From Vreelandella olivaria (GTDB taxonomy: Bacteria; Pseudomonadota; Gammaproteobacteria; Pseudomonadales; Halomonadaceae), in assembly GCA_004295565.1 (NCBI GenBank), contig AP019416.1, forward strand, positions 4,030,001-4,094,000: a stretch of 64,000 nt of DNA, given 5' to 3'. Below are positions 18,985 through 28,566 of the stretch, in pieces. The notes beneath the pieces were generated by a model. That model ran no database searches and was not told where the DNA came from. It saw nothing but the letters and a program-made list of their open reading frames with translations. The translations under genes were made by a program, and so were the position numbers. Position 1 is the first letter of the stretch. Every line of letters begins with the position of its first letter.

Positions 18985-20877
18985 ATGGCAATGTTCGACT
19001 ACAAAAACCACACCAGCGAAGCATCCAGCGAATTACTACTGACAACCCACAAACTCGCCACCTATGCCAGCCTGTCCGGGGCTATGGGTATTGGGCCAAG
19101 TCGAGACATCGTACAGGGGATTCACCGATCAGTTTCCTGAGGATGGCTATCCTAATGAAATAGATACCGACCTCCCCGAGGGGTGGCGGGAACTAACACC
19201 GGCCGAGCTCGGCCTCCCTGAGAGCGCCCTTGATGCGTCGGGCCACTACATCATCGAAAGTCCGATCACTGGCACCTTGCCAACCGGGCCTCAGGCAAAA
19301 ATATTGGGCGAGTTCGATGAACAGGGTCAACTGACTCGCGTCTCACTCACCTTCACCGGCACCAACTCGCCGGTCGATATCCTTGACTACCTGCAACTCA
19401 ATGCGGGCACCATCGCCCCAACTTCGAACCCCTGCTTGTTGCGCTCAAGGACTATACCCAAGCCAACGGTCTGGAGGCCAAAGATGTCCTGATCACCGGC
19501 TACAGCCTGGGTGGCGGAATGACCAACATCATGGCGCAATCACGCGAGACGCTAGCCGATGGCTTCTTCGCCGAGGCCAACTATATCGGTCACGCATCGC
19601 CACTGATCTACGATGACCCCGAGGTGGTATACAACTACGGCTACGAAAATGATGCGGTGCACCGTGTAGCGGGGAGCTCGGACTCCTTGCTTGAAGCTTT
19701 GCAGGAACAGGGGCCGCTACTGAGCCATCCTGATACCTCTTACGCGTCGAGCACGGACAACATCGTGCTATTCAACGACATTTATGGTTCACCACTATGG
19801 CCCTTACCTACTTTCTCGCTGCTGAATATTCCGGTGAGCTGGTATGCCCATGTCGACGGCCTACTCTCGGATGCCATCCAGCGTATTGCCGACTCTCCCT
19901 TCTATGAATACACCGACCGTGACAGCGCAGTAATCGTCTCCAGTCTCTCCTCCCTTTCACGTTCGACGGTCTGGGTAGAGGACAAACAGACCTCGAGTTC
20001 AAACCATTTCGGCCAACCCGCCTTTCTCATTGGTAGCGAACATGCCGACAAAATTCGCGGTGGCGAGAGTAGTGACTATATCTACGCAGGTGGAGGCGAT
20101 GATTTGATCCGCCTGTCCAGCGGTGCCGATCGCGTTGATGGTGGCTCGGGAACCAATACGCTGCGCCTTGAAGGCAATGGAACGGATTGGGATATCTATC
20201 AACTCTCGGATGGCACGCTATTCTTTAATTCCAAGCAGGCGCTTGGCTTGAAACAGGTGGAAAACGTCAGTTACGTGGAATTCGAAGGGCTAACATCAGC
20301 CACAGGTACATCGCTGATCAATCAGCGCTATTCGGTGGGAGAGGAAAAGCTGGCCGACGAGCGCTTCAGTCCATTTGAATGGTTCAAACGTGATCTGGGT
20401 TATAGCGACCATGTAGAGGGCGATGCTGGCGATAACGAACTCATTGGTGCGGTGGTATTTGGCGGCGCAGGGAACGATACCCTAACGGCGCTGGAGAGTG
20501 GCAGCCTTCTACATGGTGGGGAGGGAAATGACACATTGATTGGCGGCCAGGGCAACGATCAACTCTATGGTGGCGAGGGCAACGATACTTTGATTGTCCA
20601 TGGCGGCAACGATGTGCTCTATGGTGGGGTAGGCGACGATTTGTTTGTGTTCGACGAAGGATATCGGGGCAGTGCCGTCATCAAAGACTTCAACCAACAT
20701 GCTGGAGATCAGGACTGGTTGGTGTTCGCGGTTGGGCTGTTCGAGGATCAAGCGGATCTGCTCGACAGTGCCACGCAGATAGGAGATGACGTAGTCATCG
20801 CTCGGGACGAGTTTCATATCACTGTGGAGCACATCGGCATTAACGAACTCAACGAGAACAGCCTGCTCCTGGCCTGA
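18985..20877 (+). CDS. family I.3 extracellular lipase with RTX repeats, frame breaks
   Basis: Secreted triacylglycerol lipase of about 630 residues. The N-terminus MAMFDYKNHTSEASSELLL is typical of family I.3 (Pseudomonas and Serratia lipases). The nucleophile elbow is ITGYSLGGGM; the region SSTDNIVLFNDIYGS should carry the catalytic aspartate and SWYAHVDGLLSDA the histidine. ANYIGHASPLIYDDP and GYENDAVHRVAGS are further family marks. Nonapeptide calcium-binding RTX repeats (GGAGNDTL, GGEGNDTL, GGQGNDQL) lie at about 20460-20655. There is no N-terminal signal peptide; the C-terminus ending ENSLLLA is a type I secretion signal. No ABC/MFP exporter genes are adjacent. Frames change near 19110 and 19425. 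GGAGG at 18971 supports the ATG at 18985. Confidence 0.88.
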
Positions 20878-20989
20878 GTTTTACCAACCTGGGTGCTCCT
20901 TGGCGAGCGCCCGCCGCCATTGGGCTGGCGGACATACTGTCAATCCGTTGGAAGAGAATGCCTAAGGCCGCGGCGTGGTGAACTATCGC

Positions 20990-21060
20990 CCCGCGGTTGT
21001 TCGCCTGTTGATCTTCCAGCGTCAGTTCGTACAGTCATTTTTAGGGCATCTAAGCATTAA
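20990..21060 (+). pseudogene. relic of a CUT1-type permease C-terminus
   Basis: The frame at 21005-21043 encodes LLIFQRQFVQSFL, nearly identical to the restored C-terminus of the permease at 15999-16840 (FLLFQRQFVQSFLRAG). The two DNA stretches also resemble each other (TTCCAGCG, CAGTTCGTACAGTCATTTTT against the copy at 16794-16822). No further permease sequence is recognisable upstream, so this looks like a short remnant of a deleted transporter gene. Confidence 0.5.
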
Positions 21061-21089
21061 GCTCAAATGGTCGTTATTTTCAAAAACCG

Positions 21090-21119
21090 CTCACTTGGCG
21101 TAAACTATAGGTAAGTGAG
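21090..21119. promoter_or_regulatory. candidate autoregulatory operator of the toxin-antitoxin pair
   Basis: CTCACTT (21090-21096) and AAGTGAG (21113-21119) form a perfect 7-bp inverted repeat around an AT-rich core (TAAACTATAGG) that could hold the -10 box. It ends just before the ribosome-binding site GAGGAG of the antitoxin gene. Binding of the Xre-type antitoxin here would give the usual autorepression; this is inferred. Confidence 0.45.
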
Positions 21120-21130
21120 GAGAAAGCTAT

Positions 21131-21531
21131 ATGGCCATTCAGCATAAAACAGCCGATAAGCGCCGCGAAATGGGGGCCGCTGCGATGCGCACTTACCCCA
21201 ATATTTCACACGCATGGGGGCTGAAAGAGAGCGAGGCCGCTCTGCTGCTCGGGGTGCCGGATTCCACCTATCGGCGTTGGAAGCAGTTGCCTGAGCAGGC
21301 GCGACTTGATGCCAATCACTTGGAACGGATGTCGTTGATTCTCGGCATCTACAAAGCACTGCATATACTGTTGCCCAGTAAAGAAGCTGCTAACAGCTGG
21401 TTGCAGAGAGCCAACAACAGCCCTCTTTTGCCGGTCACACACCAATGGAGCGCCTGTTAAACGGCCAAGTCTCCGACCTCTACGTTGTTCGCCAGCACTT
21501 GGATGCAGCGCGAGGTGGAGGGCATGCGTGA
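21131..21531 (+). CDS. MbcA/ParS/Xre-type antitoxin (DUF2384), frame break near the end
   Basis: Antitoxin of an Xre-RES pair, about 133 residues. The N-terminal part carries a helix-turn-helix (WGLKESEAALLLGVPDSTYR) and the DUF2384 domain begins at SLILGIYKALHILLPSKEAA. The open frame stops at 21460, but one extra T near 21427 restores the family-typical toxin-binding end (GHTPMERLLNGQVSDLYVVR) and a TGA at 21529-21531. That stop overlaps the GTG start of the toxin gene, the expected translational coupling. RBS GAGGAG at 21117-21122. Confidence 0.85.
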
Positions 21532-22207
21532 CATTCCCGTTGAGCAATATCACTTGGCGCCCCAGCTATCGGGTTATTCCCTCGCGATTTCCCCCCATTG
21601 ATTTATTCGAAGGCGTCAACAGCAACCCTGATGACTGGAACTTACTCAATGAGCTTGAGGGTGAAACCTCCGCAAGGCTACGTGAGGAAGCAGGCACCAT
21701 TCACCTCGTCCGTGATGATGACCGTCGCTATGGCCCCGGCTGGACGCCGGTCATGGCCGCCTTTGCCACTTCCCTGCGACCGGTTCGCGTTTTAGCGATG
21801 GCACCTTTGGCGTCTACTACTGTGCACTCACCGAAGCTACAGCCATTGCCGAAACCGTTTACCACGCAGAGCGCTTTATGGGAGAGTCAAACGAACCGCC
21901 CATGATGCTTCAGCAGCGTGTTTATCTGTCGGATTTAACGGGCCAACTAATTGATTTACGCCGTCAGGATGCGGCCCAAACGCTTCTCAGACCGGATAGC
22001 TGGGCGGCCGGACAAACCTTGGGGAGAAGGGCCTGGGAGGAACAAACGGACGGCATCGTTTACCCTAGCGTTCGAGATCCGGATGGCGAGTGCGCCGCTG
22101 TATTACGACCACCTGTGCTCTCCGCAACACGGCAAGAGCGTCACCTCGGTTATGACTGGGATGGTCAGCGTATCCGCCATGTTTATGAGCTAACGCTATT
22201 GGATTAG
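21528..22207 (+). CDS. RES-domain toxin, frame disturbance in the middle
   Basis: RES-family toxin of about 226 residues; characterised members (MbcT and related) destroy NAD+. Conserved pieces are WRPSYRVIPSRFPPIDLFEG, RYGPGWTPVMAAF and, after a frame change near 21775, SRFSDGTFGVYYCALTEATA followed by AETVYHAERFM. The arginine, tyrosine and glutamate positions usual for RES active sites are kept. It uses a GTG start inside the antitoxin stop (GTGA). The gene ends convergently in mtnA, overlapping by four bases. Whether the pair is active depends on the frame being intact in the real genome. Confidence 0.85.
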
Positions 22208-23223
22208 TGCCGTCCTTGGCAGTGCTCCCCCCGCGCTATCGCGGCGGCATCAAATACGCCGGTATCCAAAACCCAAGCCGTGACGAGCTTGGCGGGAGTG
22301 ACGTCAAAGGCGGGGTTCCATACCGGGGCGTTGTCGGGTGCCCAGATAACCTCACCAAAGGCACCCGCAGCGCCGCGGATCTCGGCGGGGTCGCGCTGCT
22401 CAATAGGAATGTCCGCGCCGGTGGCGCAGGCGGGATCAATCGTCGTGTAGGGAGCCACCACATAGAACGGCACCTGGTGGTAGTGAGCGATCACCGCCAG
22501 CATGTAAGTGCCCACTTTATTGGCGAAGTCGCCGTTGGCGCAGATACGGTCGGCGCCCACCATCACTTTGTCGACTTTCCCTGCTGCCATTAGGCTGGCG
22601 GCCATGCTGTCGGTAATTAGCTGGTAGGGAATGCCCAGGTCGTCCATTTCCCAGGCGGTTAAACGGCCCCCTTGCAGCAACGGGCGGGTTTCATCTACAA
22701 ACACATGCAGCTCTACACCGCGCTGTTTGGCCACTGCCAACGCACCAATGGCCGTACCCACCCCGGCGGTCGCCAGTGCACCTGTGTTGCAGTGGGTCAG
22801 CACATGATCGCCCGATTGCAATAAGTCAGCACCCCGCTCGGCCATGCGTTGGCACAGCGCCCGGTCTTCTGAAAACAGTTCAGCGGCACGTTCGGCCAGG
22901 GCGTTGGCGCCTTGTTCAAAGCAGGACTCCATGGCATCCAGGCAGTACATTAAGTTAACTGCCGTGGGGCGAGTGGCGCGTAAGCGATCGCTTACCAACT
23001 GCCAATCACCGTCTGGATGACGCGCGGCATAATGGGCCAGTACAAAGGCGGCACTCAAGCCAATCAGCGGCGCGCCGCGAATAGCTAAGCTTTTAACCGC
23101 AACCTGCCAACCTTCAGGCGAGTCACAGCGTACCCACTGCTCCGCCTGGGGCAGTTGGGTTTGATCCAAATACTCAAGGTGGTCGTCATAGACCCGCAAA
23201 CTGCGTGACTGTAAGTGTGGCAT
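22204..23223 (-). CDS. mtnA: S-methyl-5-thioribose-1-phosphate isomerase
   Basis: Methionine-salvage isomerase turning methylthioribose 1-phosphate into methylthioribulose 1-phosphate. Intact, 339 residues from the ATG at 23223; the longer open frame to 23310 covers the promoter region and is not used. Family motifs: IRGAPLIGLSAAFVLAHYAA, TRPTAVNLMYCLD, LTHCNTGALATAGVGTAIGA (catalytic cysteine), HVFVDETRPLLQGGRLTAWE, VGADRICANGDFANKVGTY (catalytic aspartate) and NPAFDVTPAKLVTAWVLDTG. Divergent from mtnB. Confidence 0.96.
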   Translation of the reverse strand: MPHLQSRSLRVYDDHLEYLDQTQLPQAEQWVRCDSPEGWQVAVKSLAIRGAPLIGLSAAFVLAHYAARHPDGDWQLVSDRLRATRPTAVNLMYCLDAMESCFEQGANALAERAAELFSEDRALCQRMAERGADLLQSGDHVLTHCNTGALATAGVGTAIGALAVAKQRGVELHVFVDETRPLLQGGRLTAWEMDDLGIPYQLITDSMAASLMAAGKVDKVMVGADRICANGDFANKVGTYMLAVIAHYHQVPFYVVAPYTTIDPACATGADIPIEQRDPAEIRGAAGAFGEVIWAPDNAPVWNPAFDVTPAKLVTAWVLDTGVFDAAAIARGEHCQGRH

Positions 23224-23348
23224 TGATGGACTCCTTGAGCACTTGAACTTAACTAGCAGCACTTGCCTAACTGAACAACGTCGCGGCTTATCAGGCGCGA
23301 AGCTTATCATATAGAATGGCTGCCACTAGAAGAGGCGATGCAGATCCT

Positions 23349-23935
23349 ATGATGACGCTACAAACTGAACTGCTGGCCGCCATTTCATGGGCGGCGCAGC
23401 AGGGCTGGACGCCAGCCACCGGTGGCAATTTTTCCGCCCGTACTGAAACGGGTTATTGGGTGACTGCCTCTGGCCGGGATAAAACCCGCATTCAAGCCGA
23501 TGATTTGTTGCTCTGCGACCTTGATGGAAAGGTGCTTGAAGGCAACGGCAAGCCTAGCGCAGAAAGTGACCTGCATGCCGCCCTCTACCGCTTGGACAGC
23601 ACCATTCACTGCGTGTTGCATACCCATACGGTAGCCAGCACGGTACTTTCACGGCGCTTTCCAGAGGGTATTGAGCTAAGCGGCTTTGAGATGCAAAAGC
23701 GCTGGCGGGTAACGTCACTCACGACGCTACCATTACGTTACCGGTGGTGCCCAACTCCCAGGATATGGAAGAACTGGCCGAGCACGTACGCAATGGCTGG
23801 CCGATGCCCTGGGGCTTTTTGGTTGCGGGCCACGGCATTTACGCCGTAGGTGATAGCATCGCCAGTTGCCGCCGCCACCTGGAAGCCATCGAGTTTTTAC
23901 TCGCCTGTGTTCTTGAAGAGAGTCGATGGTCTTAA
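23349..23935 (+). CDS. mtnB: methylthioribulose-1-phosphate dehydratase, one frame break
   Basis: Zinc-dependent class II aldolase-fold dehydratase acting after MtnA. The sequence shows TPATGGNFSARTETGYWVTA, SGRDKTRIQADDLLLCDLDG, KPSAESDLHAALYR (active-site glutamate), HCVLHTHTVASTVLS (zinc ligands HTH) and, after the break near 23700 in AAAAG, NSQDMEELAEHV, then LVAGHGIYAVGDSIASCRRH with the last zinc histidine. Restored length is about 196 residues. The ATG at 23349 is chosen over 23316, which lies too close to the likely promoter. Confidence 0.92.
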
Positions 23936-23951
23936 AAATGAGTAGTCTTAA

Positions 23952-24638
23952 ATGAGTAACCCAACTGTTAGCGCCATTGTGACCGATATTGAAGGCACCA
24001 CCACGGATATTAACTTCGTCCATAAGGTGCTGTTTCCCTACGCCCACGCCAAACTGCCTGACTTTCTAAGCGCTAACTCAGCAACCCCGGCAGTAGCCGA
24101 GCAGATTGATGCCGTGCGTAGTGAGATGGGAGACCCTGATGCCACGCTGGAAGCGGTCATTAATCAACTATTGCACTGGATCGAGACTGATCAAAAGGTT
24201 ACGCCGCTTAAAGCACTGCAAGGCATGGTGTGGGCCGATGGCTACCAGCGCGGCGACTTTAAAGGCCATCTGTATAGCGATGTAGCCCCTGCCCTGCGCC
24301 AGTGGAAGGACTCGGGCAAGGCGCTGTACGTCTACTCGTCCGGCTCAGTGCAGGCGCAGAAGCTGCTGTTTGGCTATAGCGATGAGGGCGACCTAACCCC
24401 GCTGTTTAGCGGCTACTTCGATACCCATATTGGCCATAAGCGCGAGGCCGCTTCCTACCAGCGTATTGTCACTGAGCTTGACCTACCAGCGGAAGCGGTG
24501 CTGTTCTTGTCTGACGTGGTGGAAGAACTGGACGCCGCCAAGCAGGCAGGCATGCAAACCCTGCAGTTGGTGCGCGAAGGCACCCAGCCTGGAAAACACC
24601 ATGCTTGCGTTACTCGCTTTGATGAAATTGCGCTTTAG
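23952..24638 (+). CDS. mtnC: acireductone synthase (enolase-phosphatase)
   Basis: HAD-superfamily enzyme that both enolises and dephosphorylates the diketo intermediate of methionine salvage. Intact, 228 residues. HAD motif I is IVTDIEGTTTDINFVHKVLF, motif II is LYVYSSGSVQAQKLLFGYS, and motif III/IV is SYQRIVTELDL, then VLFLSDVVEELDAAKQAGMQ. It follows mtnB by 16 bases and precedes mtnD by 11, forming a B-C-D operon. Confidence 0.96.
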   Translation: MSNPTVSAIVTDIEGTTTDINFVHKVLFPYAHAKLPDFLSANSATPAVAEQIDAVRSEMGDPDATLEAVINQLLHWIETDQKVTPLKALQGMVWADGYQRGDFKGHLYSDVAPALRQWKDSGKALYVYSSGSVQAQKLLFGYSDEGDLTPLFSGYFDTHIGHKREAASYQRIVTELDLPAEAVLFLSDVVEELDAAKQAGMQTLQLVREGTQPGKHHACVTRFDEIAL

Positions 24639-24649
24639 GAGAACCGACG

Positions 24650-25197
24650 ATGTCGCAACTAAAAGTATTTGCTGATCAGAACCCGAACGATGCCCTGATC
24701 GACACCACCGACGGCGAGCAGATTAGCGCTGAGCTAAACAAGGTGGGCGTGCTGTTTGAGCGCTGGGCAGCGCCGGGCGAAATTGCCGACGACGCCACCC
24801 AGGAAGATATTTTGGCGCTTTATCAAGACGACATCGACCGTGTCAAAGCCATGGGCGGCTATCAAACTGTCGATGTATTGCATATGGTGCCCACGCACCC
24901 AGACAAAGACGCCATGCGCCAAAAGTTCTTAAACGAGCATCGCCACCACGAAGATGAAGTACGTTTTTCGTCAAAGGACAAGGACTGTTCTGCCTGCACA
25001 TTGATGACAAGGTGTATCAGGTACTGTGTACCCGTAATGATCTGATCAGCGTACCCGCCAACACACCCCACTGGTTCGATATGGGCCCAGCGCCGGAATT
25101 CACCGCGTTACGTTTCTTCGACAACGTGGAAGGTTGGGTACCGCACTGGACTGAAAGCGATATCGCCGGGAAATTTGATCGCTTGGATCAGTTGTAA
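24650..25197 (+). CDS. mtnD: acireductone dioxygenase, one frame break
   Basis: Cupin dioxygenase making the 2-oxo acid of methionine from acireductone (Fe form) or an off-pathway product (Ni form). The metal ligands are in [13 protein letters not shown] (H-x-H-x4-E) and in [10 protein letters not shown] (final histidine). The frame breaks near 24966 in a TTTTT run; the restored protein has about 182 residues, the usual size. Last gene of the mtnBCD operon. Confidence 0.94.
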
Positions 25198-25249
25198 GCG
25201 GTGAGGCGTAAGGGGTGAATCGTAAGGAGGAGCAAAGGTGGAAAGCAGT

Positions 25250-25516
25250 TGTAGCGCGGCGTAAGCGTCGGCGCACCCGCGAAGCAGCGCGCTATCGGTG
25301 CCGAAGGCGGCACCGAGGCTTGATGAGTCACGGTGGCATCATCCAGGCGGCTGGCGCCGCCGTCGCGGGTGTCTTATACGCTCGTTCTTCGCGAGATTCG
25401 TTACGCCGCGCTACGGGGCTTAGGCGATAGTTGAGTTGGGCTCTTTGTAGCGCGGCGTAAGCGTCAGCGCACCCGCGGAAGCAGCGCGCAGCGGTGCCGA
25501 AGGTTACGCCGAGCTA
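25250..25516. repeat. REP/BIME-like palindromic repeat cluster
   Basis: The motif TGTAGCGCGGCGTAAGCGTC followed by GCGCACCCGCG and AAGCAGCGCG occurs at 25250 and again at 25446 with few changes. A reversed half copy (TTACGCCGCGCTAC) at 25401-25414 pairs perfectly with 25251-25264. The stretch between mtnD and mtnK (25198-25527) holds no gene; it looks like an extragenic palindromic element cluster able to form a large hairpin. Confidence 0.75.
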
Positions 25517-25527
25517 TGGTTAAGCGC

Positions 25528-26789
25528 TTACAACACCTGTTGCTGGTTATACATTCTGGCAAGATCCGTTAGAGCGGTAAAATCGCTATAAGTCTCCGGC
25601 TCCATAATCAGCGTTTGGCCCATCAGCGCATTGCGCGCTTCAAGCTTGGCGCGCAGCCCAGTGTCGTCGATCTCTTCAAAGTCGGCGTTGTGGGCCAGCG
25701 ACAGCACCGGCGGTGCATTTCGATACCGCAGTAGGCCAGGGCATCCAGGCGAATCTCTTCCAGCAGCGCATCGCAGGCGTCGTCGGCGCTATTGCCCTGT
25801 TCTTCAAACAAGGCTTTCGGGAACAGAATACCCGTCCGCTCGGTTTGCCATAGGTAGCGGAACTCAGCATCAAAGCTGCTAAAGCACGCTTCAATCACCT
25901 CAAGGATCCAGGCTTGATACGCCTCAAGCTCACCTTCCTGGCGGTGGGCGGGCTGGCTGAAGTAGGCCATCAGGAAGTTGGCCACTGCCATGCCCAGGTC
26001 AAAAGCCATAGGGCCGTACTGAGAGAACTCAGGGTCGATCACCCGGACGTCAGTATCAGTGGCCATAATAGAACCGGAGTGCAAGTCACCGTGCAGCATG
26101 GTTTCGGTGTTAGCGGTGAACTTCATCAACAGCCGCTGCACTTTGGCTTTTAACCGCGCATTGCGACGCAACTCATCCACCACCGGCGAAAGCTCCGGGG
26201 TGTGGTGGTTCATTTCCGCGCCGTAATATGGGTCGGTAAACACCAGCGATTCGGTGATTGCGGGAATGGCTACATTGCCCGAGAAAAGTCCCACATCTTG
26301 CTTCTTCTCTGGGCTGCTTAGTGAAAGCTCTGAGCCACGGAACGCGGTGCGCGCACAAAATTGGCCGATGATCTCACCCAGCCGAACGACCCGCTCACCG
26401 TTGATTAACTTACGGCGCAATATAGTGTGCGGATGCAGATACTCCATGACGATAAGCGCCTGGGGCTTATCGAAGTGGTAGACCTCGGGGGCAATGCCTG
26501 GCGCCCGCTTAGCCTGGCGAATCAAGGCGTAATACTCAAAATGGGCACGATAAATAGGCAGCGGCCAACTCTCTCCCACCATTCTCACATAGGGGAGTGC
26601 CTGTTTTACCACTACGCTGCCGTGGCTGCCGGAGACAATAAACACCAGGTTGAGATTGCCGTCTCCCACCTCGCGAATTTCCCAACTGGCAGGCTCACCG
26701 CCCACTCGACTAGCCACCGCCTCAACACCACCAACCCGCTGGGAAAGAGTGTCGACGGTGAGCGCGCGGTATTGTTGATCAATCTCCAA
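25528..26789 (-). CDS. mtnK: S-methyl-5-thioribose kinase, one frame break
   Basis: Phosphorylates methylthioribose to methylthioribose 1-phosphate, the MtnA substrate. The protein-kinase-like fold shows EVGDGNLNLVFIVSG (nucleotide loop), VVVKQALPYVR (lysine), LIVMEYLHPHTILRRKLI, the catalytic loop TETMLHGDLHSGSIM and VIDPEFSQYGPMAFDLGM (metal-binding aspartate). After the break near 25717 the frame continues to LARMYNQQQVL, giving about 420 residues. It lies apart from mtnBCD on the other strand, next to the repeat cluster. Its presence shows the kinase route rather than the MTA-phosphorylase route. Confidence 0.93.
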
Positions 26790-26828
26790 AGGTCACTCCT
26801 CACAGAACGTTTAAAGTATGCTTGGCCG

Positions 26829-28076
26829 CTACTGGGCAGAAATACCTAAGCCATCAACAGCGTCATCGGAGGGTGGTACATCAACCAAACTCGCCTCTCT
26901 GATGCGGTTACGGCCCTGCCGTTTAGCTTCATAAAGCGCCACATCCGCTTTTAATAACAAGTCAGCTGGTGTAAAGCCTACCGCGGGACGTAGCACCGCA
27001 ACACCAACACTCACGGTAACAACGCTATTCGCCGAGACACCGTGATTAGGAATATCCAAGGCTTCCACGCCGTGCCGTATTCGCTCTGCCGCGGTTTTTG
27101 CGGCCTCAGGTGTTGCATTGGTCATCAGCACTAAAAACTCCTCGCCGCCAAAACGTACGACCAAATCGGAATCGCGGCTATTGGCCTGCATGGCAGCAGC
27201 CACTTGACGCAAACATGCGTCACCCTGAGGATGCCCATAGTAGTCGTTGTAGGCTTTGAAATGATCAATATCGATAACCATCATGCCTAAACAGAGGCCT
27301 TTATCGGCCGCCTCCTGCCAGCGCAAAGGCAACACTGCATCGAACTGGCGTCGATTGGCCAGGTTCGTCAGGGGATCGGTAACCGACATCCGCGTCAGCT
27401 TTTGATTGTCTTGGAGGTAATATCCGGCGCGAAGCTGTTCTTTCAACACATGCAAGTAGGAGGTTCGTTCACTCTGCTCGAAACGATAGTTTGCCACCAG
27501 GGTAAACAATGCTTGAGCGATGATAGTAAATATCGCGAGCCTTTTAACCTCTGGCGGCATTGGTTCATAGGGCAAAACAAAGCCTAATATTATAAATATA
27601 CTAATAGCGGACGACACACAGGCATAACTAAACCGTAATGAGTAAACAATATTACCGACCAGTAAGATAAGCCCGAAAGAGAAAATATCCAGATAAGAGT
27701 AGGGAACCGTGGATTCCGCCACTATCAAACATGAAACCACCGTTGCCACAACAACCGTGCTTGCCATTAAGGTCTCACGAAGGAACGGCGCTACGCCTCG
27801 ATAGACCCACCATAAAATGGGCAAGCCAATAGGTAGCATCACCCCAATGCGTAATATCAAGGCTGTGGTAAAAGAGTCAGGACGAAAGCTGTAGTCATTG
27901 ATCAGAAACAGACAGTAGATGAACGCTGATATCAGCCCTGAGACCATCATCTGACGACTACGCCGGCGCTGAGTATCAGCTTCAAAACGCGCTTCCACTT
28001 GCTCACTAAAACGTAACCGCCAAGGCCCTCTGCGCAACTCGTTTTCCACCGCTGCTAGCAGCGTGTCATTGACCAT
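26829..28076 (-). CDS. membrane diguanylate cyclase (GGDEF)
   Basis: Intact 415-residue protein. Residues about 40-205 hold five or six membrane helices without a recognised sensor domain. A short linker leads to the GGDEF domain: SVTDPLTNLANRRQFDAVLP, MMVIDIDHFKAYNDYYGHPQ and the active site RFGGEEFLVL. The inhibitory I-site RxxD is present as RDSD, five residues before GGEEF, so product feedback by c-di-GMP is likely. No EAL domain. The signal is unknown; it is transcribed away from the YrhK-like gene. Confidence 0.92.
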   Translation of the reverse strand: MVNDTLLAAVENELRRGPWRLRFSEQVEARFEADTQRRRSRQMMVSGLISAFIYCLFLINDYSFRPDSFTTALILRIGVMLPIGLPILWWVYRGVAPFLRETLMASTVVVATVVSCLIVAESTVPYSYLDIFSFGLILLVGNIVYSLRFSYACVSSAISIFIILGFVLPYEPMPPEVKRLAIFTIIAQALFTLVANYRFEQSERTSYLHVLKEQLRAGYYLQDNQKLTRMSVTDPLTNLANRRQFDAVLPLRWQEAADKGLCLGMMVIDIDHFKAYNDYYGHPQGDACLRQVAAAMQANSRDSDLVVRFGGEEFLVLMTNATPEAAKTAAERIRHGVEALDIPNHGVSANSVVTVSVGVAVLRPAVGFTPADLLLKADVALYEAKRQGRNRIREASLVDVPPSDDAVDGLGISAQ

Positions 28077-28268
28077 TACTCGCCCTCAATGCCTCATACA
28101 CTAACTCCCGGCTTTCATGCATCATTTATAAACACCCGAAGCCAACCATTACCTTAGAGTACTTGAATAGTGTGCCACAATAACGTTTAGTTAAAGTGAA
28201 TATTGGCACAATATATTAAACGAAACCCATCCGAATTTTTATTCAATGAACATTCAATCAGGAGGCTA

Positions 28269-28556
28269 ATGATGCAGCGCCAACAGGATCCGATGACGAA
28301 CGACTGGACATTTACCATTGGCCATCGCGAACTCGTTGTACACCAACGCTATGAGGTGCTTAGCATGATCAACGATTTCATGCTGGGCATCTGGTTTACG
28401 ATCGGCAGTGTCTGCTTTTTTTACCAAGGTGGCGTACAAACCGTTGGCGTGTGGTTATTTGTGGTTGGTAGCTTACAGCTATTAATTCGTCCGGCGATTC
28501 GTCTTCACCGCTTTGTCTATTTTAAGAAGCTACCGGACACCGATCACGACGCTTAG
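28269..28556 (+). CDS. YrhK-like small membrane protein
   Basis: A 95-residue protein with two membrane helices (MINDFMLGIWFTIGSVCFFY and GVWLFVVGSLQLLIRPAIRL) and the N-terminal stretch FTIGHRELVVHQRYEVLSMI, which resembles the YrhK-like domain family of unknown role. The start at 28269 is chosen because AGGAGG lies 4 bases upstream; the open frame reaches back to 28203 without a ribosome-binding site. Convergent with the zinc-finger gene downstream. Confidence 0.75.
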   Translation: MMQRQQDPMTNDWTFTIGHRELVVHQRYEVLSMINDFMLGIWFTIGSVCFFYQGGVQTVGVWLFVVGSLQLLIRPAIRLHRFVYFKKLPDTDHDA

Positions 28557-28566
28557 AAAGCTGCGT

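Noticed and set aside
20460-20655. Short repeated units that might be taken for a repeat array
   Set aside because: They encode RTX nonapeptides in the lipase, not CRISPR or tandem non-coding repeats.
27402-27587. 61-codon plus-strand frame
   Set aside because: Antisense inside the intact diguanylate cyclase gene.
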